A stretch of DNA of 64,000 bases from the NCBI GenBank assembly GCA_036374835.1, contig DASUTB010000059.1, positions 29,243-93,242 on the forward strand, written 5' to 3'. Below are positions 27,556-38,220 of this stretch, one piece after another. Each line of letters starts with the position of its first letter. Position 1 is the stretch's first letter. The notes beneath the pieces were generated by a model. That model was not told the origin of the DNA. It did not search any database and worked only from the letters and a program-made list of their open reading frames with translations. Both the position numbers and the translations under genes were made by a program. The DNA is from DASUTB01 sp036374835 (GTDB lineage Bacteria; Actinomycetota; Actinomycetes; Jiangellales; Jiangellaceae).

Positions 27556-30500
27556 GTGCACTCTCCCCTCAGAACATCGGTCGCCACACTCTCCAGCGGT
27601 CTTCTGATCACCGCGACATTCGCCGCGGGCACGGCCAATGCCGGATCCCCGTTCGGGGCCGGCTCACCGCCGGGCATCGAGTTCAGCGGCACGGCCGGCG
27701 GCGTCCACACCGGCCTGCCCGCCGACGACAGTGAAGCCGGTGGTGTACGGACGCTCACGGACGGGCTGCCGATCGACACCGGCGACTTCGGCGCCGATGA
27801 GACCGCTCCGGACGGAACGACCGCGGCGCCGGAGGGCGTAGCAGACGAGGTCTACGAAGCCGTCGACGCGGACGGCACCGCTTCGGTGATCATCCGGCTC
27901 ACCGAGCAGGCCGACCGGGCCGAGCTCGCGCGAACGGCCGCCAATGCCGGCGCCGCTGCCGCCGCACGGCTACGGTCCGCCGATCCGGCGGCGGTCGCCG
28001 ACGCCGCGAAGGCGGCGCGCGCCAAGACCGTGGTCGACGAGCTTCAGGCCCTCGCCGACAACACGCAGGCCGGCGTCCTCGACGTTCTCAGCGGCGGCGA
28101 TGCGTCGGACGTGCGCGAGTTCTGGATCTTCAACGGCGTCGCGGCCACCGTGGACGAGGCGACGCTGGCCGAACTCGAAGCGCATCCGGACGTCGCGAGC
28201 GTCACCCTCGACGACGTGATCACGCTCGACGAGCCCTTCGAGACCGGCGAGCCCAACCTGCCGTCGTGGAGCGTCGAGGCGGTCAACGCACCCGACGTGT
28301 GGGGCGAGTACGGCGTGCGCGGTGAAGGCGTCGTCGTCGGCGTCATGGACGGCGGCGTCGACGGCACCCATCCGGCGCTGAAGGACTCGTGGCGCGGCGC
28401 GGACGGCGACGTCGACTCCAGCTGGTTCGTGGCGACCGGTGAGGACTACCCCGAACCGGGCGACGGCGGCGGCCACGGCACGCACGTGACCGGCAGCATC
28501 GTCGGCGGACCTCCCGGTGAGATCACCGGTGTCGCACCTGACGCACAGTGGATCGCGGCCAAGATCTTCCGGGACAACGGTTCCACCACCGACTCGTTCA
28601 TTCACGCCGCGTTCGAATGGATGCTCGCGCCCGGCGGCGACCCGGCGAAGGCACCGGACGTCGTCAACAACTCCTGGGGCAGCGACAACGGCGCCGACAC
28701 GGAGTTCGAAGACGATGTCGACGCCTGGTTGGCCGCCGGCATCGTGCCCATGTTCGCCAACGGAAATGCCGGCCCGGCGCCGGGCACGGTGGGCTCGCCG
28801 GCGAGCTTCCCGCAGTCGATCGGCGTGGGCGCCACCGACATCAACGACTTCATCAGCGACTTCTCCAGCCGCGGCCCGGCCATCTGGGACGGGGAGGAGT
28901 ACCTCAAGCCCCAGATCAGCGGACCGGGCGAGAACGTCCGCTCGACCGTCCCGGCACACCTGAGCGAGGACGGCTACCTGTCGGCATCGGGGACGTCGAT
29001 GGCCACCCCGCACGTGACCGGGGTCGTCGCGCTGATGCTCTCGGCCAACCCGGGTATGACGGTCGACGAGGTGCGGGACGTGCTCGTCGATACCGCGCGG
29101 GCCGAGCCGCACATGGGCGCACTCCCGAACAGCGCGTACGGCTCCGGTATCGCCGACGCGTACGCGGCCGTCACCGCCGTCGCGCACTCGGGCACGCTGA
29201 CCGGCACCGTCACCGGCCCCGACGGCCCGCTCGAGGCGACGATCACGGTCGCCGGCGAGACGGCGACGTCCGATCCGGCCAGCGGCGGGTACGAGCTCAC
29301 CGTGCCGGACGGCACCCACGAGGTGACCGTCTCGGCGTACGGCTACGCCACGGCCACGAGCGACGTCACGATCACGACGGATCAGACGACCACGCACGAC
29401 GTCACACTCGCGGTCGCACCCGAGCACACCCTGTCCGGAACGGTCACCAGCGGAGGCGATCCCGTCGCCGATGCGCGCCTGACGGTGCCCGGCACGCCGA
29501 TCGACCCGGTGTTCACCGGCGCGGACGGCACCTTCGCCCTGACAATCCCCGCCGGCGACTACACGCTGCGCGTCAACGCGGCCGGGTACGAACCGTCGAG
29601 CACCGATGTCTCAATCGACGGCGACACGGACCTCTCCGTCGTCCTCGAACCGCTCACCACGCCGACCGCGGCCGGCTGGCGCCAGTTGCAGAACAACCCG
29701 ACGCGCAGCGGGCTCGCCGCCGACAGCCTGGCCGCGCACACGCTGCAGGACGTCTGGTCGCGCGACGTCGGCAGCGACGTGGTGTTCGCGTCACCGGTGA
29801 TGGACGACACACGGGTGTACGTCGGCTCGGATGACGGTGCCCTTACCGCGCTGGACATCGCGACCGGCGAGCCGGTGTGGACGTTCCAGACCGGGCCGGC
29901 CCTGCGCGGCGCGCCGGCGGTGACGGACGGGCTCGTCATCAGCGGCGGCGGCACGGACGGCGGCATCTTCGCGCTCGACGCGGAGACCGGCGACCTGGTG
30001 TGGGACGTCGCGACCCCGGATCGATTCACGGTCTACACAGAGCCGGCCATCGCCGACGGCGTCGTTTACGTCGCGACCGGGCCGTCGCAGGATGCGGAGG
30101 ACACCGTCTTCGCCCTCGACGCCGCCACCGGTCAGCAGATCTGGGCGACCGACGTCGGCACGTCGGTGTTCGGCGGGCTGGCGGTCGCCGACGGCCGGGT
30201 GATAGTCGGCAACGCGGACGACGCCGAACTGATCGCGCTGGACGCCGCAACCGGTGCCGAGCAGTGGACTCTGACCAGGGAGAACGACTACTTCATCGGT
30301 GATCCGAGCCTGGTGGACGGGACGGTGTACGTCGCAACGACCAATAGCGATCTGGGCGGCAGCCTGCTCGCTGTGGATGCCGCCACCGGGACGCTGCAGT
30401 GGGAGAACGAGACGCACGGGGACGGGCAGGGCTCGACGCCGGCCGTCTTCGGCGATCTGGTCATCGCGACGTCGCACGCCAACGGGTTCGTCGCGGCTTA

Positions 30501-33500
30501 CGACCGGGCGACCGGCGAGCCGGTCTGGCACTACGGCATCAACGGCGCCGTGAGTGCTCCGGCGCTCGTCAGCAGCGACGGCTACGCGATCGTGGGGACG
30601 CAGCTGGACAACCGCATCGTGGGCCTGGACGCGTCGACCGGCGAGCTCGTCTGGGACACTCCGGTGACGGCCAACGCCACCAGTGGTGCGGCCTACTCGG
30701 GCGGGACGCTCGTCACCGCCGACACCAGCGGCACGGTGCACGCGTTCACTCCGACCGGAACGCTCCGAGGCACCATCACCGGTCCGGATGGGCCGGTGGC
30801 GGCGAGTGCCGAGATCGCCGAGACCGGCACGTCCATCGAGGTGGCGGCCGACGGCACGTTCGAGCTGAGCCACCGGCCAGGCGAGTTCACTCTGGTCGTC
30901 AGCGAATACGGCCTGGTTCGGCAGGAGATCCCCGTCGAGATCCGGGCCGGCCGCACGACGGTTCACGACGTGGAGCTGCAACCGGGCGGATCGGGAGCCG
31001 TCGACGGTGTCGTTCGCGACGATGAGGGAACCGCCCTCGAGGGAGCGACGGTCACACTCGGCGGAACGCCGCTGGACCCGACGACCACCGGCGCGGACGG
31101 CGCGTTCGGGTTCGGCGACGTCGCGGAGGGCCGCTACGAGCTGACCGTGACGCTGGCCGGATACGCGTCGGTCACCGAAAGCGTCCAGGTCGTCGCCGGT
31201 GCGACCACCACCGTGCAGATCACCCTGACGCCGTACGACGTCGCGGTCGTCGGCGATTACGAGAACCGGATCACCGACGTTCTCAGCGATCTCGGCTACC
31301 TCGCCGAGCCGGTGAGCTATGCCGATGTGACGGCGAACCCGGACGCCTATGGCGTGGTGGTCGCGAACGGAGCGCGTGAGTCCGACCCGGGCGAGGGGCC
31401 GTTCCTGGACTTCATCGCGGCCACCGACGCGGCCGGGACGAGCGTGGTCTGGCTCGACCAGTGGTCGCTCGGGTGGGGCGCGATCAACCACCTGCACGAC
31501 TACCTCGGCGATCCGGCGACCCTCGTCGACGAGTTCTCCCACTCCGGCGAGGTCTCGATGATCCCGACGGTCGAGCACCCGTTGACCGCCGGGCTGCCGG
31601 TCGGCGAGCCGGCACCGATTCTCGTGCCGAACGACTGGTCCGCCTTCGAGGGCTACTCCGGCACGACTGTCGCCGAGCTGGCGACCGAGGAACTCGGCGT
31701 CGTCGGCGACGGGCTGGCGTTCAAGCCGCGCAGCTTCACGAGCACGCATGTTCTGGTCGGCTCGCTGGCCGCGGCCGCGACATGGGGCGTCCCCGACCAG
31801 CACTGGCTACCGGCCGCGACGACCGTGCTGGACAACGCGGTCCGGTACGCGAGCGAGGCCGAGTACGGCGAGGTCGGCGGCACCGTCACCGACGAGGCCG
31901 GCACACCGGTGGAGGCATCCATCGAGATCCTCGGCACCGGCGAGACGTTGAGCGCCGGCGCGGACGGCGGTTACGAGGTCCTGCTCGCACCGGGCGACTA
32001 CACACTCCGGTTCTCGCAGCTGGGCCTGGTCACCGCCGAGCACGACGTCACCGTCGTCGCGGGTGAGACGGCCACGCTCGACGTGACGCTCGCCGACGCC
32101 GGCACCGGCACGGTCACCGGCACGGTCACGTCGTCCGGCACGCCGGTGGCGGGCGCTTCGGTGGAGGTCGCCGGGTTGAGCGCCACCACCGCCGGCGACG
32201 GTACCTATGTCATTGCCGACGTGCCCGGTGGGGAGCACGAACTCATCGTCAGCGCGACCGGCTACTTCTCGGCCAGCGAGACCGTCTCGGTGACCGACGG
32301 TGAGGAAACAGTAGCGACCGTCGACCTCATGGCCGCACCGCATGTCGGTGTGATCGAGGACTACTCCGGCGACGGCGTGATCCCGCTGCTCGAGGCGAAC
32401 GAGTTCACCACCGAGGAGATCGATTTCGCCGACGTGGGCCGGGTCGCGGACTTCGACGTCATTGTCTTCAACGATCCGGATGACCCGGGCGAGACCGCGT
32501 TCCTCGGATTCCTCGACGCGATGGAGGCCGCGCAGGTCAGCGGGATCTTCCCGGACGACCGGTTCAGCTCGCGCGGTGGCACCCGGCTGCTGCGGGAGTA
32601 CTTCGGCGATCCGGAAGGCTTCACGGCGATCTCCTTCGAGGGGGCGGTCAGCTACGACGCGCTCGACCCGTCGCACCCGCTGTTCGCGGGGCTGCCCGAC
32701 CCGGCACAGATCCTGCTGGCCGACCGCTACGCCACGACGATCGACGGCTACTCCGGCGTGCCGCTCGCCGACATCGTCACCGAGGAGGGCACCACCGGCG
32801 TCGGCGCGGCATACACGGCGCGTCCGGGCGGCAGCGTCCACCTGCTGCTGTCCGGTTTCGCGGCGACCATCTTCCAGGGTCCGGAGGAGGACTGGACCGA
32901 CGACGGCGAGCGGCTCTACCTCAACGCGATCACCTGGGCGGCCGATCCGGGCCTCGGCGAAGTGGCGGGTACCGTCACCAGCGAAAGCGGCGCGCCGCTG
33001 CCGGCGACCATCACGGTGGACGGCTCGGCGGCCGAGTTCTTTGCGAACGCGGACGGCTCGTACGTCGTGCCGGTCGAAGCGGGTGCTCACACCATCCGGT
33101 TCGCGTACTTCGGCTACCAGCCGACCGAGGTCGACGTCACGGTGGCCGAGGGCGAGACCGTGAACCAGGACGTCGCTCTCGCACCGGCCACCGACACCGC
33201 CGTCACCGGAGCGGTGACCAGCGACGGCACGCCCGTAGCCGGTGCCGAGGTGGCGTTGCGCGGCACCCCGCTGACCACCACGACGGCGGCGGACGGCACG
33301 TACACGTTCGAACCCGTCACCGACGGCGAGTACGAGGTGGACGTCTCGGCGGACGGGTATGTCCGGGCACGGGTGCCGGTCTCCGTCGCCGGCGGTGACG
33401 TCGTCGCCGATGTCGAGCTGCGGCCGTCCCCGACCGTCGGAATCATCGAGGACTACCAGGACCGGCTGGCCGGATACCTGACCTTCTGGGGCTACGACCC

Positions 33501-36500
33501 CGTGCCGCTGGACTGGAACGACGACCCGCTCGACCTGACCGGGCTGGACCTGATCGTGGCCAACCTCGGCACGTCCGACGACCCGGGTGAAGCCGGCTTC
33601 GCGGCGTTCCAGGACGCGGTGAACCGGGCCGGCCTGCCCGTGCTGTGGCTCGACCAGTTCGGCCGCGGCTCGTTCCAGTACCTCGAACAGTACGAGGGTG
33701 ACCCCGCCGTGATCGGTGACGGCCGCAGCGACGGCGCCGTGACCGCGACCGTCACGGACACGGATCATCCGCTGGTGGCCGGCCTGCCTGCGACGTTCGA
33801 GCTCGTCGAGGAGGACGAGGAGTACAGCTGGTACGACGAGTTCAGCGGCACCAGCGTCGCCACCGTGACCTCAGCGGAGGAGCCCGGCGGGCAACTGGCG
33901 GGGTTCCGCGGACGCGGCGCCTCGGCGGTCGACGTGCTGGTCGGCACGCTGTCGGTGAGCTTCTACGGCTATCCGGCATACGACGGCTCGTCCGGTCGGA
34001 ACTGGTCGCCGGACGCCGAGCGGTTGCTGCGCAACGCCATCGGGTACGCACTCGACGCACCGGCCCTGGCCGGCGAGGTCCGCGGCACGGTTACCGATGG
34101 CGCGGGTGCGCCGGTCGCCGGCGAGGTCGTCGTGGCCGAATCGGGCAAGACCCATCCGGTCGCGGCCGACGGCTCGTTCGTGGTGCCGCTGCAGCCGGGC
34201 GACTGGACCCTCGAGGTGACGTCGTTCGGCTACGAGCAGGCGTCCGTCCCCGTCACGATCGAGGCGGGCGACGTCGTCACCGAAGACGTCGTGCTCACCG
34301 CGTTGCCGACCGGTTCGGTGGGCGGAACCGTCACCGGACCGGACGGGCCGATCGACGGCGCGGACGTGTCGGTCACCGGTACCGAGCTGGGTGCGACGAC
34401 CGCCGCCGACGGCACCTACACGATCACGGATATTCCCGTAGGCGAGTGGACGCTGCGCGTGACGGCCAGCGGCCACCAGTCCGCGGAGTCGGACGTCACC
34501 GTCACCGCTGACGCGACCGTGACTGCGGACTTCGCGCTCGGGGCGTCCCAGCCCGTCGCGATCGTCTCGGACTACCTCGGGTCGATCACCGACCTGCTCG
34601 AGGCGGACGGCTACACGGTCACGTCGTTCAGCAATTTCACGCTGGACGACCTCGCGGCCACCGTCGGCGACTACGAGCTGGTGATCTTCAACCGGAGCGT
34701 GTCGTCGTTCTACCACGACGACTTCGTCGCCGTGATCGACGGCGCGGCCGCTGCCGGAACGTCCACGATCTACGGCGGCCAGTGGGGTGGCTACGCGATC
34801 GGATCGTTGTCCGACGTGCGTGGCGACCCGGCCGACGTCGAGTACGGCTTCGTGCCGAACGGCATCGACTACGTGCCGCACACCGCGCACCCGATCTTCG
34901 AGGGGTACGCGCTCGGCGAGCCGATCCCGCTGATCACCGACGAAGGTACCAACCAGCAGTGGCTGTCGTTCTCCGGCTACAGCGGGAACACCCTGGCCGA
35001 CGTCGCCGCGCGCGACGACGGTTCCGATCTCGGCACCGCGGTCGGGTGGCAGTTCACGTCGCTGTCGAGTGTGGAAGTGCTGCTCGGCAGCCTGTCCGCG
35101 GCCGGCTACGGCAGGCCCGGCGACGAGTGGACCGCCGACGCGGAGCGGATCTACCTGAACGCCGTCGGGTGGGCCGTCTCGGCCGAGGCGGCCCAGGTCT
35201 CGGGGACGGTGACCGGCGACGGCGCACCGATCGAGGGTGCCACCGTCACCGCGGAGGAGGCCGACGTGTCGGTGACGACGTCCGCCGACGGAACCTACCT
35301 GCTCGGCCTGGCCGAGGGGTCGTACACGATCACGGCCTCCGCGCACGGCTTCGAGCCGGCGTCCGAGTCGATCACGGTTGCCGCCGGCGAGTCGGTCAGC
35401 GTCGACTTCGATCTGGTTCCGCTGCCGCGCGGTGACCTCGCAGGTGTCGTCACCTCGACGGACGGATCGCCCGTCGAAGGCGCGACGGTCTCCGGGTCCG
35501 GCCCGGACGAGTGGTCGGTGACGACCGACGCCGACGGCGGCTATGTCGCCGAGGATGTGCTGGCCGGCGGGTACGAGGTCACCGTGACGGCGGACGGCTT
35601 CCTGCCGGCGGAGGAGACGGTCACCGTTCCTCCGGACGGGGCCGCCACGCTGGATGTGACGCTGCGCCCGCTCAACGTCGGCGTGCTCGGCGACGTCGGC
35701 GGCGGGATGACGAAGTTGCTGCGCTCGCACGACGTGGCGGCCGGCGGTTTGTCGTGGGACGCGGAACTGGACGTCACGCCGTACGACGTCCTCGTCGTCA
35801 ATGGCGGCTCGCCGGACGACGCCACATTCACGTCCGTCCTGGACGCCGCGGACGCCAACGAGACGAGCGTGATCTTCACCGGCACGTGGGGCGTGGACCA
35901 GGGTGGTGTGCGCCTGCTGGAGAAGTACACCTCGCGGGTGTCGGTCGGTGAACAGGGCTACGGCGAGGGGCCGGTCACACTGACCGGGTTCTCCGGAGCC
36001 GAGGCGCTGTTCGCCGGCTTGAGCGACCCGGCGGAACTGGTGGTCGAGGGCGGCTACTACAGCGTGCTCTCCTCGTACATCGGTGCACCGCTGGCAACGC
36101 TTTCGGTGGCCCAGGAGTCCGGTGGCCCGGTGACCGGCATCGGCGCCGGCTATGACTGGCGGACCACGGGAAGTGTGGAGATCGTGCTGTCGGCGTCGGC
36201 GCTCACCGAGGAGCAGGGTCCGGGGCTCGGCTGGACCGAGGACGGGATCCGGCTGCTTGTCAACGCGGTCACCTGGGCCGAGGACGCGACGCTGAGCGCA
36301 CCGGACGTCCCGACGATCACCGTGCCCGAGCCGGGCGTGACCTTCGACGAGACGATGACGGTCACCGGTACCACGTCCTGGCCGGCCACGGTCGAGGTCC
36401 GGGTGGACGGCGAGGCGGTGGCGAGCGCGGACGCCGGGTTCGACGGCTCGTGGTCCGCGACGATCCCGCTCGAGGTCGGTGACAACGACGTGACCGCGGT

Positions 36501-36819
36501 CGCGTCCAACGACGCCGGATCGTCCGAGGAGTCCGACCCGGTGTTGGCGTCCCGGTGGGTGCCGGAGTGGAACATCTCAGGCCGGGGGCTGCGTACGGTG
36601 TTGCTCACGCTCGACGGCGCGCCGATGTTCCCCGACCCCACCGACTCGGTCACCCTGGTGGTGCGCGACTCCGCCGGCCAGGAGATCGTCCGCCAGCCGA
36701 TGGCGTGGGTCGTCGCCGGCTACCTGACGCAGGTCTGGGTACCGCCGGGCGGCCGGTACACGTTCTCCGCCGAGGTGGTCGTCGACGGCGTCACCCTCAT
36801 CACCACCGCGCCAGAATGA
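27556..36819 (+). CDS. Giant secreted subtilisin-like serine peptidase with five repeated receptor-like modules
   Basis: A 3087-residue extracellular protein. A signal peptide (about residues 1-30) precedes a propeptide region and an S8 domain with the triad Asp265 (VMDGGVDGTH), His307 (GHGTHVTG) and Ser481 (GTSMATPH). From about 545 come carboxypeptidase-regulatory-like beta-sandwich repeats. Residues about 705-1075 form a PQQ/WD-like propeller (repeats of TGEPVW and similar). Five repeats of about 370 residues then follow, each of regulatory-like sandwiches plus a flavodoxin/GATase1-like domain starting near 1229, 1596, 1961, 2334 and 2708 (xVGxIxDY). An Ig-like domain ends the chain. GTG 27556 follows GGAGG. 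No sortase motif is seen. Confidence 0.9.
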   Translation: MHSPLRTSVATLSSGLLITATFAAGTANAGSPFGAGSPPGIEFSGTAGGVHTGLPADDSEAGGVRTLTDGLPIDTGDFGADETAPDGTTAAPEGVADEVYEAVDADGTASVIIRLTEQADRAELARTAANAGAAAAARLRSADPAAVADAAKAARAKTVVDELQALADNTQAGVLDVLSGGDASDVREFWIFNGVAATVDEATLAELEAHPDVASVTLDDVITLDEPFETGEPNLPSWSVEAVNAPDVWGEYGVRGEGVVVGVMDGGVDGTHPALKDSWRGADGDVDSSWFVATGEDYPEPGDGGGHGTHVTGSIVGGPPGEITGVAPDAQWIAAKIFRDNGSTTDSFIHAAFEWMLAPGGDPAKAPDVVNNSWGSDNGADTEFEDDVDAWLAAGIVPMFANGNAGPAPGTVGSPASFPQSIGVGATDINDFISDFSSRGPAIWDGEEYLKPQISGPGENVRSTVPAHLSEDGYLSASGTSMATPHVTGVVALMLSANPGMTVDEVRDVLVDTARAEPHMGALPNSAYGSGIADAYAAVTAVAHSGTLTGTVTGPDGPLEATITVAGETATSDPASGGYELTVPDGTHEVTVSAYGYATATSDVTITTDQTTTHDVTLAVAPEHTLSGTVTSGGDPVADARLTVPGTPIDPVFTGADGTFALTIPAGDYTLRVNAAGYEPSSTDVSIDGDTDLSVVLEPLTTPTAAGWRQLQNNPTRSGLAADSLAAHTLQDVWSRDVGSDVVFASPVMDDTRVYVGSDDGALTALDIATGEPVWTFQTGPALRGAPAVTDGLVISGGGTDGGIFALDAETGDLVWDVATPDRFTVYTEPAIADGVVYVATGPSQDAEDTVFALDAATGQQIWATDVGTSVFGGLAVADGRVIVGNADDAELIALDAATGAEQWTLTRENDYFIGDPSLVDGTVYVATTNSDLGGSLLAVDAATGTLQWENETHGDGQGSTPAVFGDLVIATSHANGFVAAYDRATGEPVWHYGINGAVSAPALVSSDGYAIVGTQLDNRIVGLDASTGELVWDTPVTANATSGAAYSGGTLVTADTSGTVHAFTPTGTLRGTITGPDGPVAASAEIAETGTSIEVAADGTFELSHRPGEFTLVVSEYGLVRQEIPVEIRAGRTTVHDVELQPGGSGAVDGVVRDDEGTALEGATVTLGGTPLDPTTTGADGAFGFGDVAEGRYELTVTLAGYASVTESVQVVAGATTTVQITLTPYDVAVVGDYENRITDVLSDLGYLAEPVSYADVTANPDAYGVVVANGARESDPGEGPFLDFIAATDAAGTSVVWLDQWSLGWGAINHLHDYLGDPATLVDEFSHSGEVSMIPTVEHPLTAGLPVGEPAPILVPNDWSAFEGYSGTTVAELATEELGVVGDGLAFKPRSFTSTHVLVGSLAAAATWGVPDQHWLPAATTVLDNAVRYASEAEYGEVGGTVTDEAGTPVEASIEILGTGETLSAGADGGYEVLLAPGDYTLRFSQLGLVTAEHDVTVVAGETATLDVTLADAGTGTVTGTVTSSGTPVAGASVEVAGLSATTAGDGTYVIADVPGGEHELIVSATGYFSASETVSVTDGEETVATVDLMAAPHVGVIEDYSGDGVIPLLEANEFTTEEIDFADVGRVADFDVIVFNDPDDPGETAFLGFLDAMEAAQVSGIFPDDRFSSRGGTRLLREYFGDPEGFTAISFEGAVSYDALDPSHPLFAGLPDPAQILLADRYATTIDGYSGVPLADIVTEEGTTGVGAAYTARPGGSVHLLLSGFAATIFQGPEEDWTDDGERLYLNAITWAADPGLGEVAGTVTSESGAPLPATITVDGSAAEFFANADGSYVVPVEAGAHTIRFAYFGYQPTEVDVTVAEGETVNQDVALAPATDTAVTGAVTSDGTPVAGAEVALRGTPLTTTTAADGTYTFEPVTDGEYEVDVSADGYVRARVPVSVAGGDVVADVELRPSPTVGIIEDYQDRLAGYLTFWGYDPVPLDWNDDPLDLTGLDLIVANLGTSDDPGEAGFAAFQDAVNRAGLPVLWLDQFGRGSFQYLEQYEGDPAVIGDGRSDGAVTATVTDTDHPLVAGLPATFELVEEDEEYSWYDEFSGTSVATVTSAEEPGGQLAGFRGRGASAVDVLVGTLSVSFYGYPAYDGSSGRNWSPDAERLLRNAIGYALDAPALAGEVRGTVTDGAGAPVAGEVVVAESGKTHPVAADGSFVVPLQPGDWTLEVTSFGYEQASVPVTIEAGDVVTEDVVLTALPTGSVGGTVTGPDGPIDGADVSVTGTELGATTAADGTYTITDIPVGEWTLRVTASGHQSAESDVTVTADATVTADFALGASQPVAIVSDYLGSITDLLEADGYTVTSFSNFTLDDLAATVGDYELVIFNRSVSSFYHDDFVAVIDGAAAAGTSTIYGGQWGGYAIGSLSDVRGDPADVEYGFVPNGIDYVPHTAHPIFEGYALGEPIPLITDEGTNQQWLSFSGYSGNTLADVAARDDGSDLGTAVGWQFTSLSSVEVLLGSLSAAGYGRPGDEWTADAERIYLNAVGWAVSAEAAQVSGTVTGDGAPIEGATVTAEEADVSVTTSADGTYLLGLAEGSYTITASAHGFEPASESITVAAGESVSVDFDLVPLPRGDLAGVVTSTDGSPVEGATVSGSGPDEWSVTTDADGGYVAEDVLAGGYEVTVTADGFLPAEETVTVPPDGAATLDVTLRPLNVGVLGDVGGGMTKLLRSHDVAAGGLSWDAELDVTPYDVLVVNGGSPDDATFTSVLDAADANETSVIFTGTWGVDQGGVRLLEKYTSRVSVGEQGYGEGPVTLTGFSGAEALFAGLSDPAELVVEGGYYSVLSSYIGAPLATLSVAQESGGPVTGIGAGYDWRTTGSVEIVLSASALTEEQGPGLGWTEDGIRLLVNAVTWAEDATLSAPDVPTITVPEPGVTFDETMTVTGTTSWPATVEVRVDGEAVASADAGFDGSWSATIPLEVGDNDVTAVASNDAGSSEESDPVLASRWVPEWNISGRGLRTVLLTLDGAPMFPDPTDSVTLVVRDSAGQEIVRQPMAWVVAGYLTQVWVPPGGRYTFSAEVVVDGVTLITTAPE

Positions 36820-36830
36820 TCACGTTAAGC

Positions 36831-36884
36831 CGGTAATTCCCTGCTTTACGCAGCCTGACGGCCGCGTAAAGCAGGGAATTACCG
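36831..36884. terminator. Family-D perfect palindrome behind the subtilase gene
   Basis: Two perfectly complementary 21-base arms (36831-36851 starting CGGTAATTCCCTGC, and 36864-36884) surround a 12-base loop. It starts 11 bases after the subtilase stop. This is a very strong hairpin without a U-tract. The remainder of the 348-base gap to 37167 shows no gene. Confidence 0.88.
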
Positions 36885-37167
36885 AGCAACGACGTCTGCC
36901 TAAACTCACGGCGACCGCAAAGCCGGACCAACCGCCGGGCTGATGGGCTCCACATGCCGGCGCGCACGCCGACAGGTGATCATTTGCTTGGGCGGGCTGG
37001 TGCTACCGGTCGTACGTCCGCTGACTCACGGTCCAGAAAGGATCACGTGCTGGCGTGCGCGCCAGCATTGTGGAGCCTTCAGGAGCCGACGCGCCGGCAC
37101 CGATGAGTTCTTCCGGCTTCCGGGATCGAACCTGGCGTAGTGCACCAATTCTCGGAGAGGACAACGG

Positions 37168-38220
37168 ATGACTGCCATGGATTCGCGCGCCGACCGGACG
37201 CCGGCGCCCGCCGACGTGGACAGATACGAGCATGAGGCCGTACCCGACCCAGCCATCGAAGCGACCGATCTGGTCAAGCGGTACGACGACGTGGTCGCTG
37301 TCGACGGGGTGAGTCTGCGGGTGCCGAGAGCGACGATATTCGCGTACCTGGGCCGCAACGGATCGGGCAAGACCAGCACAGTGCGGATGCTGACCACGCT
37401 GTCGGTACCGTCCGCCGGTACGGCGCGGGTAGCGGGCCACGACATCGCCGACGCCGCCAGGGTGCGCGCACACATCGGGGTGACGATGCAGGAGGCGGCG
37501 CTGGACCCGGCGATGACGGCCACCGAACACCTACGGCTGGTCGCCGGCCTTTCCGGGCTCCGGTCGAGCGCGGCGGAGGTGCTCGCCGGCGAGCTGCTGG
37601 ACACCTTCGGGCTCGCCGACGCGGCAAACCGGCGGATCGGCACGTTCTCCGGCGGTATGCAGCGCAGGCTGGACATCGCCACCGCCCTGATAGGGCAGCC
37701 GCCGGTGCTGTTCCTGGACGAGCCCACCACGGGGTTGGACCCGCAGAGCCGGCGAGCGCTGTGGGCGCACATCCGGACGCTGCGAGAGCAGGGGACAACG
37801 GTGTTCCTCACCACGCAATATCTGGAGGAGGCCGACGAACTGGCCGATCGGGTGGCGATCATCGACCGGGGCGCGATCATCGCGGAGGACACGCCGGAGG
37901 CGCTGAAGGCACGGCTCGGTCGTACCCGGGTGGTGTTCGACCACGACGGTGGTGCGGAGCGGGTGCGCGCTGTCCTGGCAGGCCGCGACGTCGAGGCGGA
38001 CGGACACGGCCGCAGCGTGGTCGCGCTCGACGCGGACCCCTCGAACGGGAGTGAAGGCGCTCAGGTGCTTGCGCTGCTGGAGCAGGTGCGCGGCGCGGGC
38101 ATCGGGATCGAGGCTCTTTCGGTTTCCGCGCCCAGCCTTGAGGACGTTTACCTGCGGGTGACCGGCTCGGCGATCACCACCGGACAGGACCAAATCACTG
38201 ATCCGGAGGGCCAGCCGTGA
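37168..38220 (+). CDS. ABC exporter ATP-binding protein, DrrA/daunorubicin-resistance type
   Basis: A 350-residue ATPase. Walker A is GRNGSGKTS, the signature is FSGGMQRRLDIA, Walker B is VLFLDEPTTGLD, and the H-loop Gln/His region reads TTQYLEEAD, which is typical of DrrA-like ATPases. A DUF4162-like C-terminal domain follows (about residues 245-340). GGAGAGG lies upstream of ATG 37168. Its stop overlaps the first permease gene (GTGA). Substrates of this class include drugs, lipids and polyketides; no biosynthetic cluster is adjacent. Confidence 0.93.
   Translation: MTAMDSRADRTPAPADVDRYEHEAVPDPAIEATDLVKRYDDVVAVDGVSLRVPRATIFAYLGRNGSGKTSTVRMLTTLSVPSAGTARVAGHDIADAARVRAHIGVTMQEAALDPAMTATEHLRLVAGLSGLRSSAAEVLAGELLDTFGLADAANRRIGTFSGGMQRRLDIATALIGQPPVLFLDEPTTGLDPQSRRALWAHIRTLREQGTTVFLTTQYLEEADELADRVAIIDRGAIIAEDTPEALKARLGRTRVVFDHDGGAERVRAVLAGRDVEADGHGRSVVALDADPSNGSEGAQVLALLEQVRGAGIGIEALSVSAPSLEDVYLRVTGSAITTGQDQITDPEGQP

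Noticed and set aside
37090..37140. Possible tRNA (GGATCGAACC resembles a T-loop on the minus strand)
   Set aside because: The flanking arms do not pair as a T-stem, and no acceptor, D or anticodon arms could be found.
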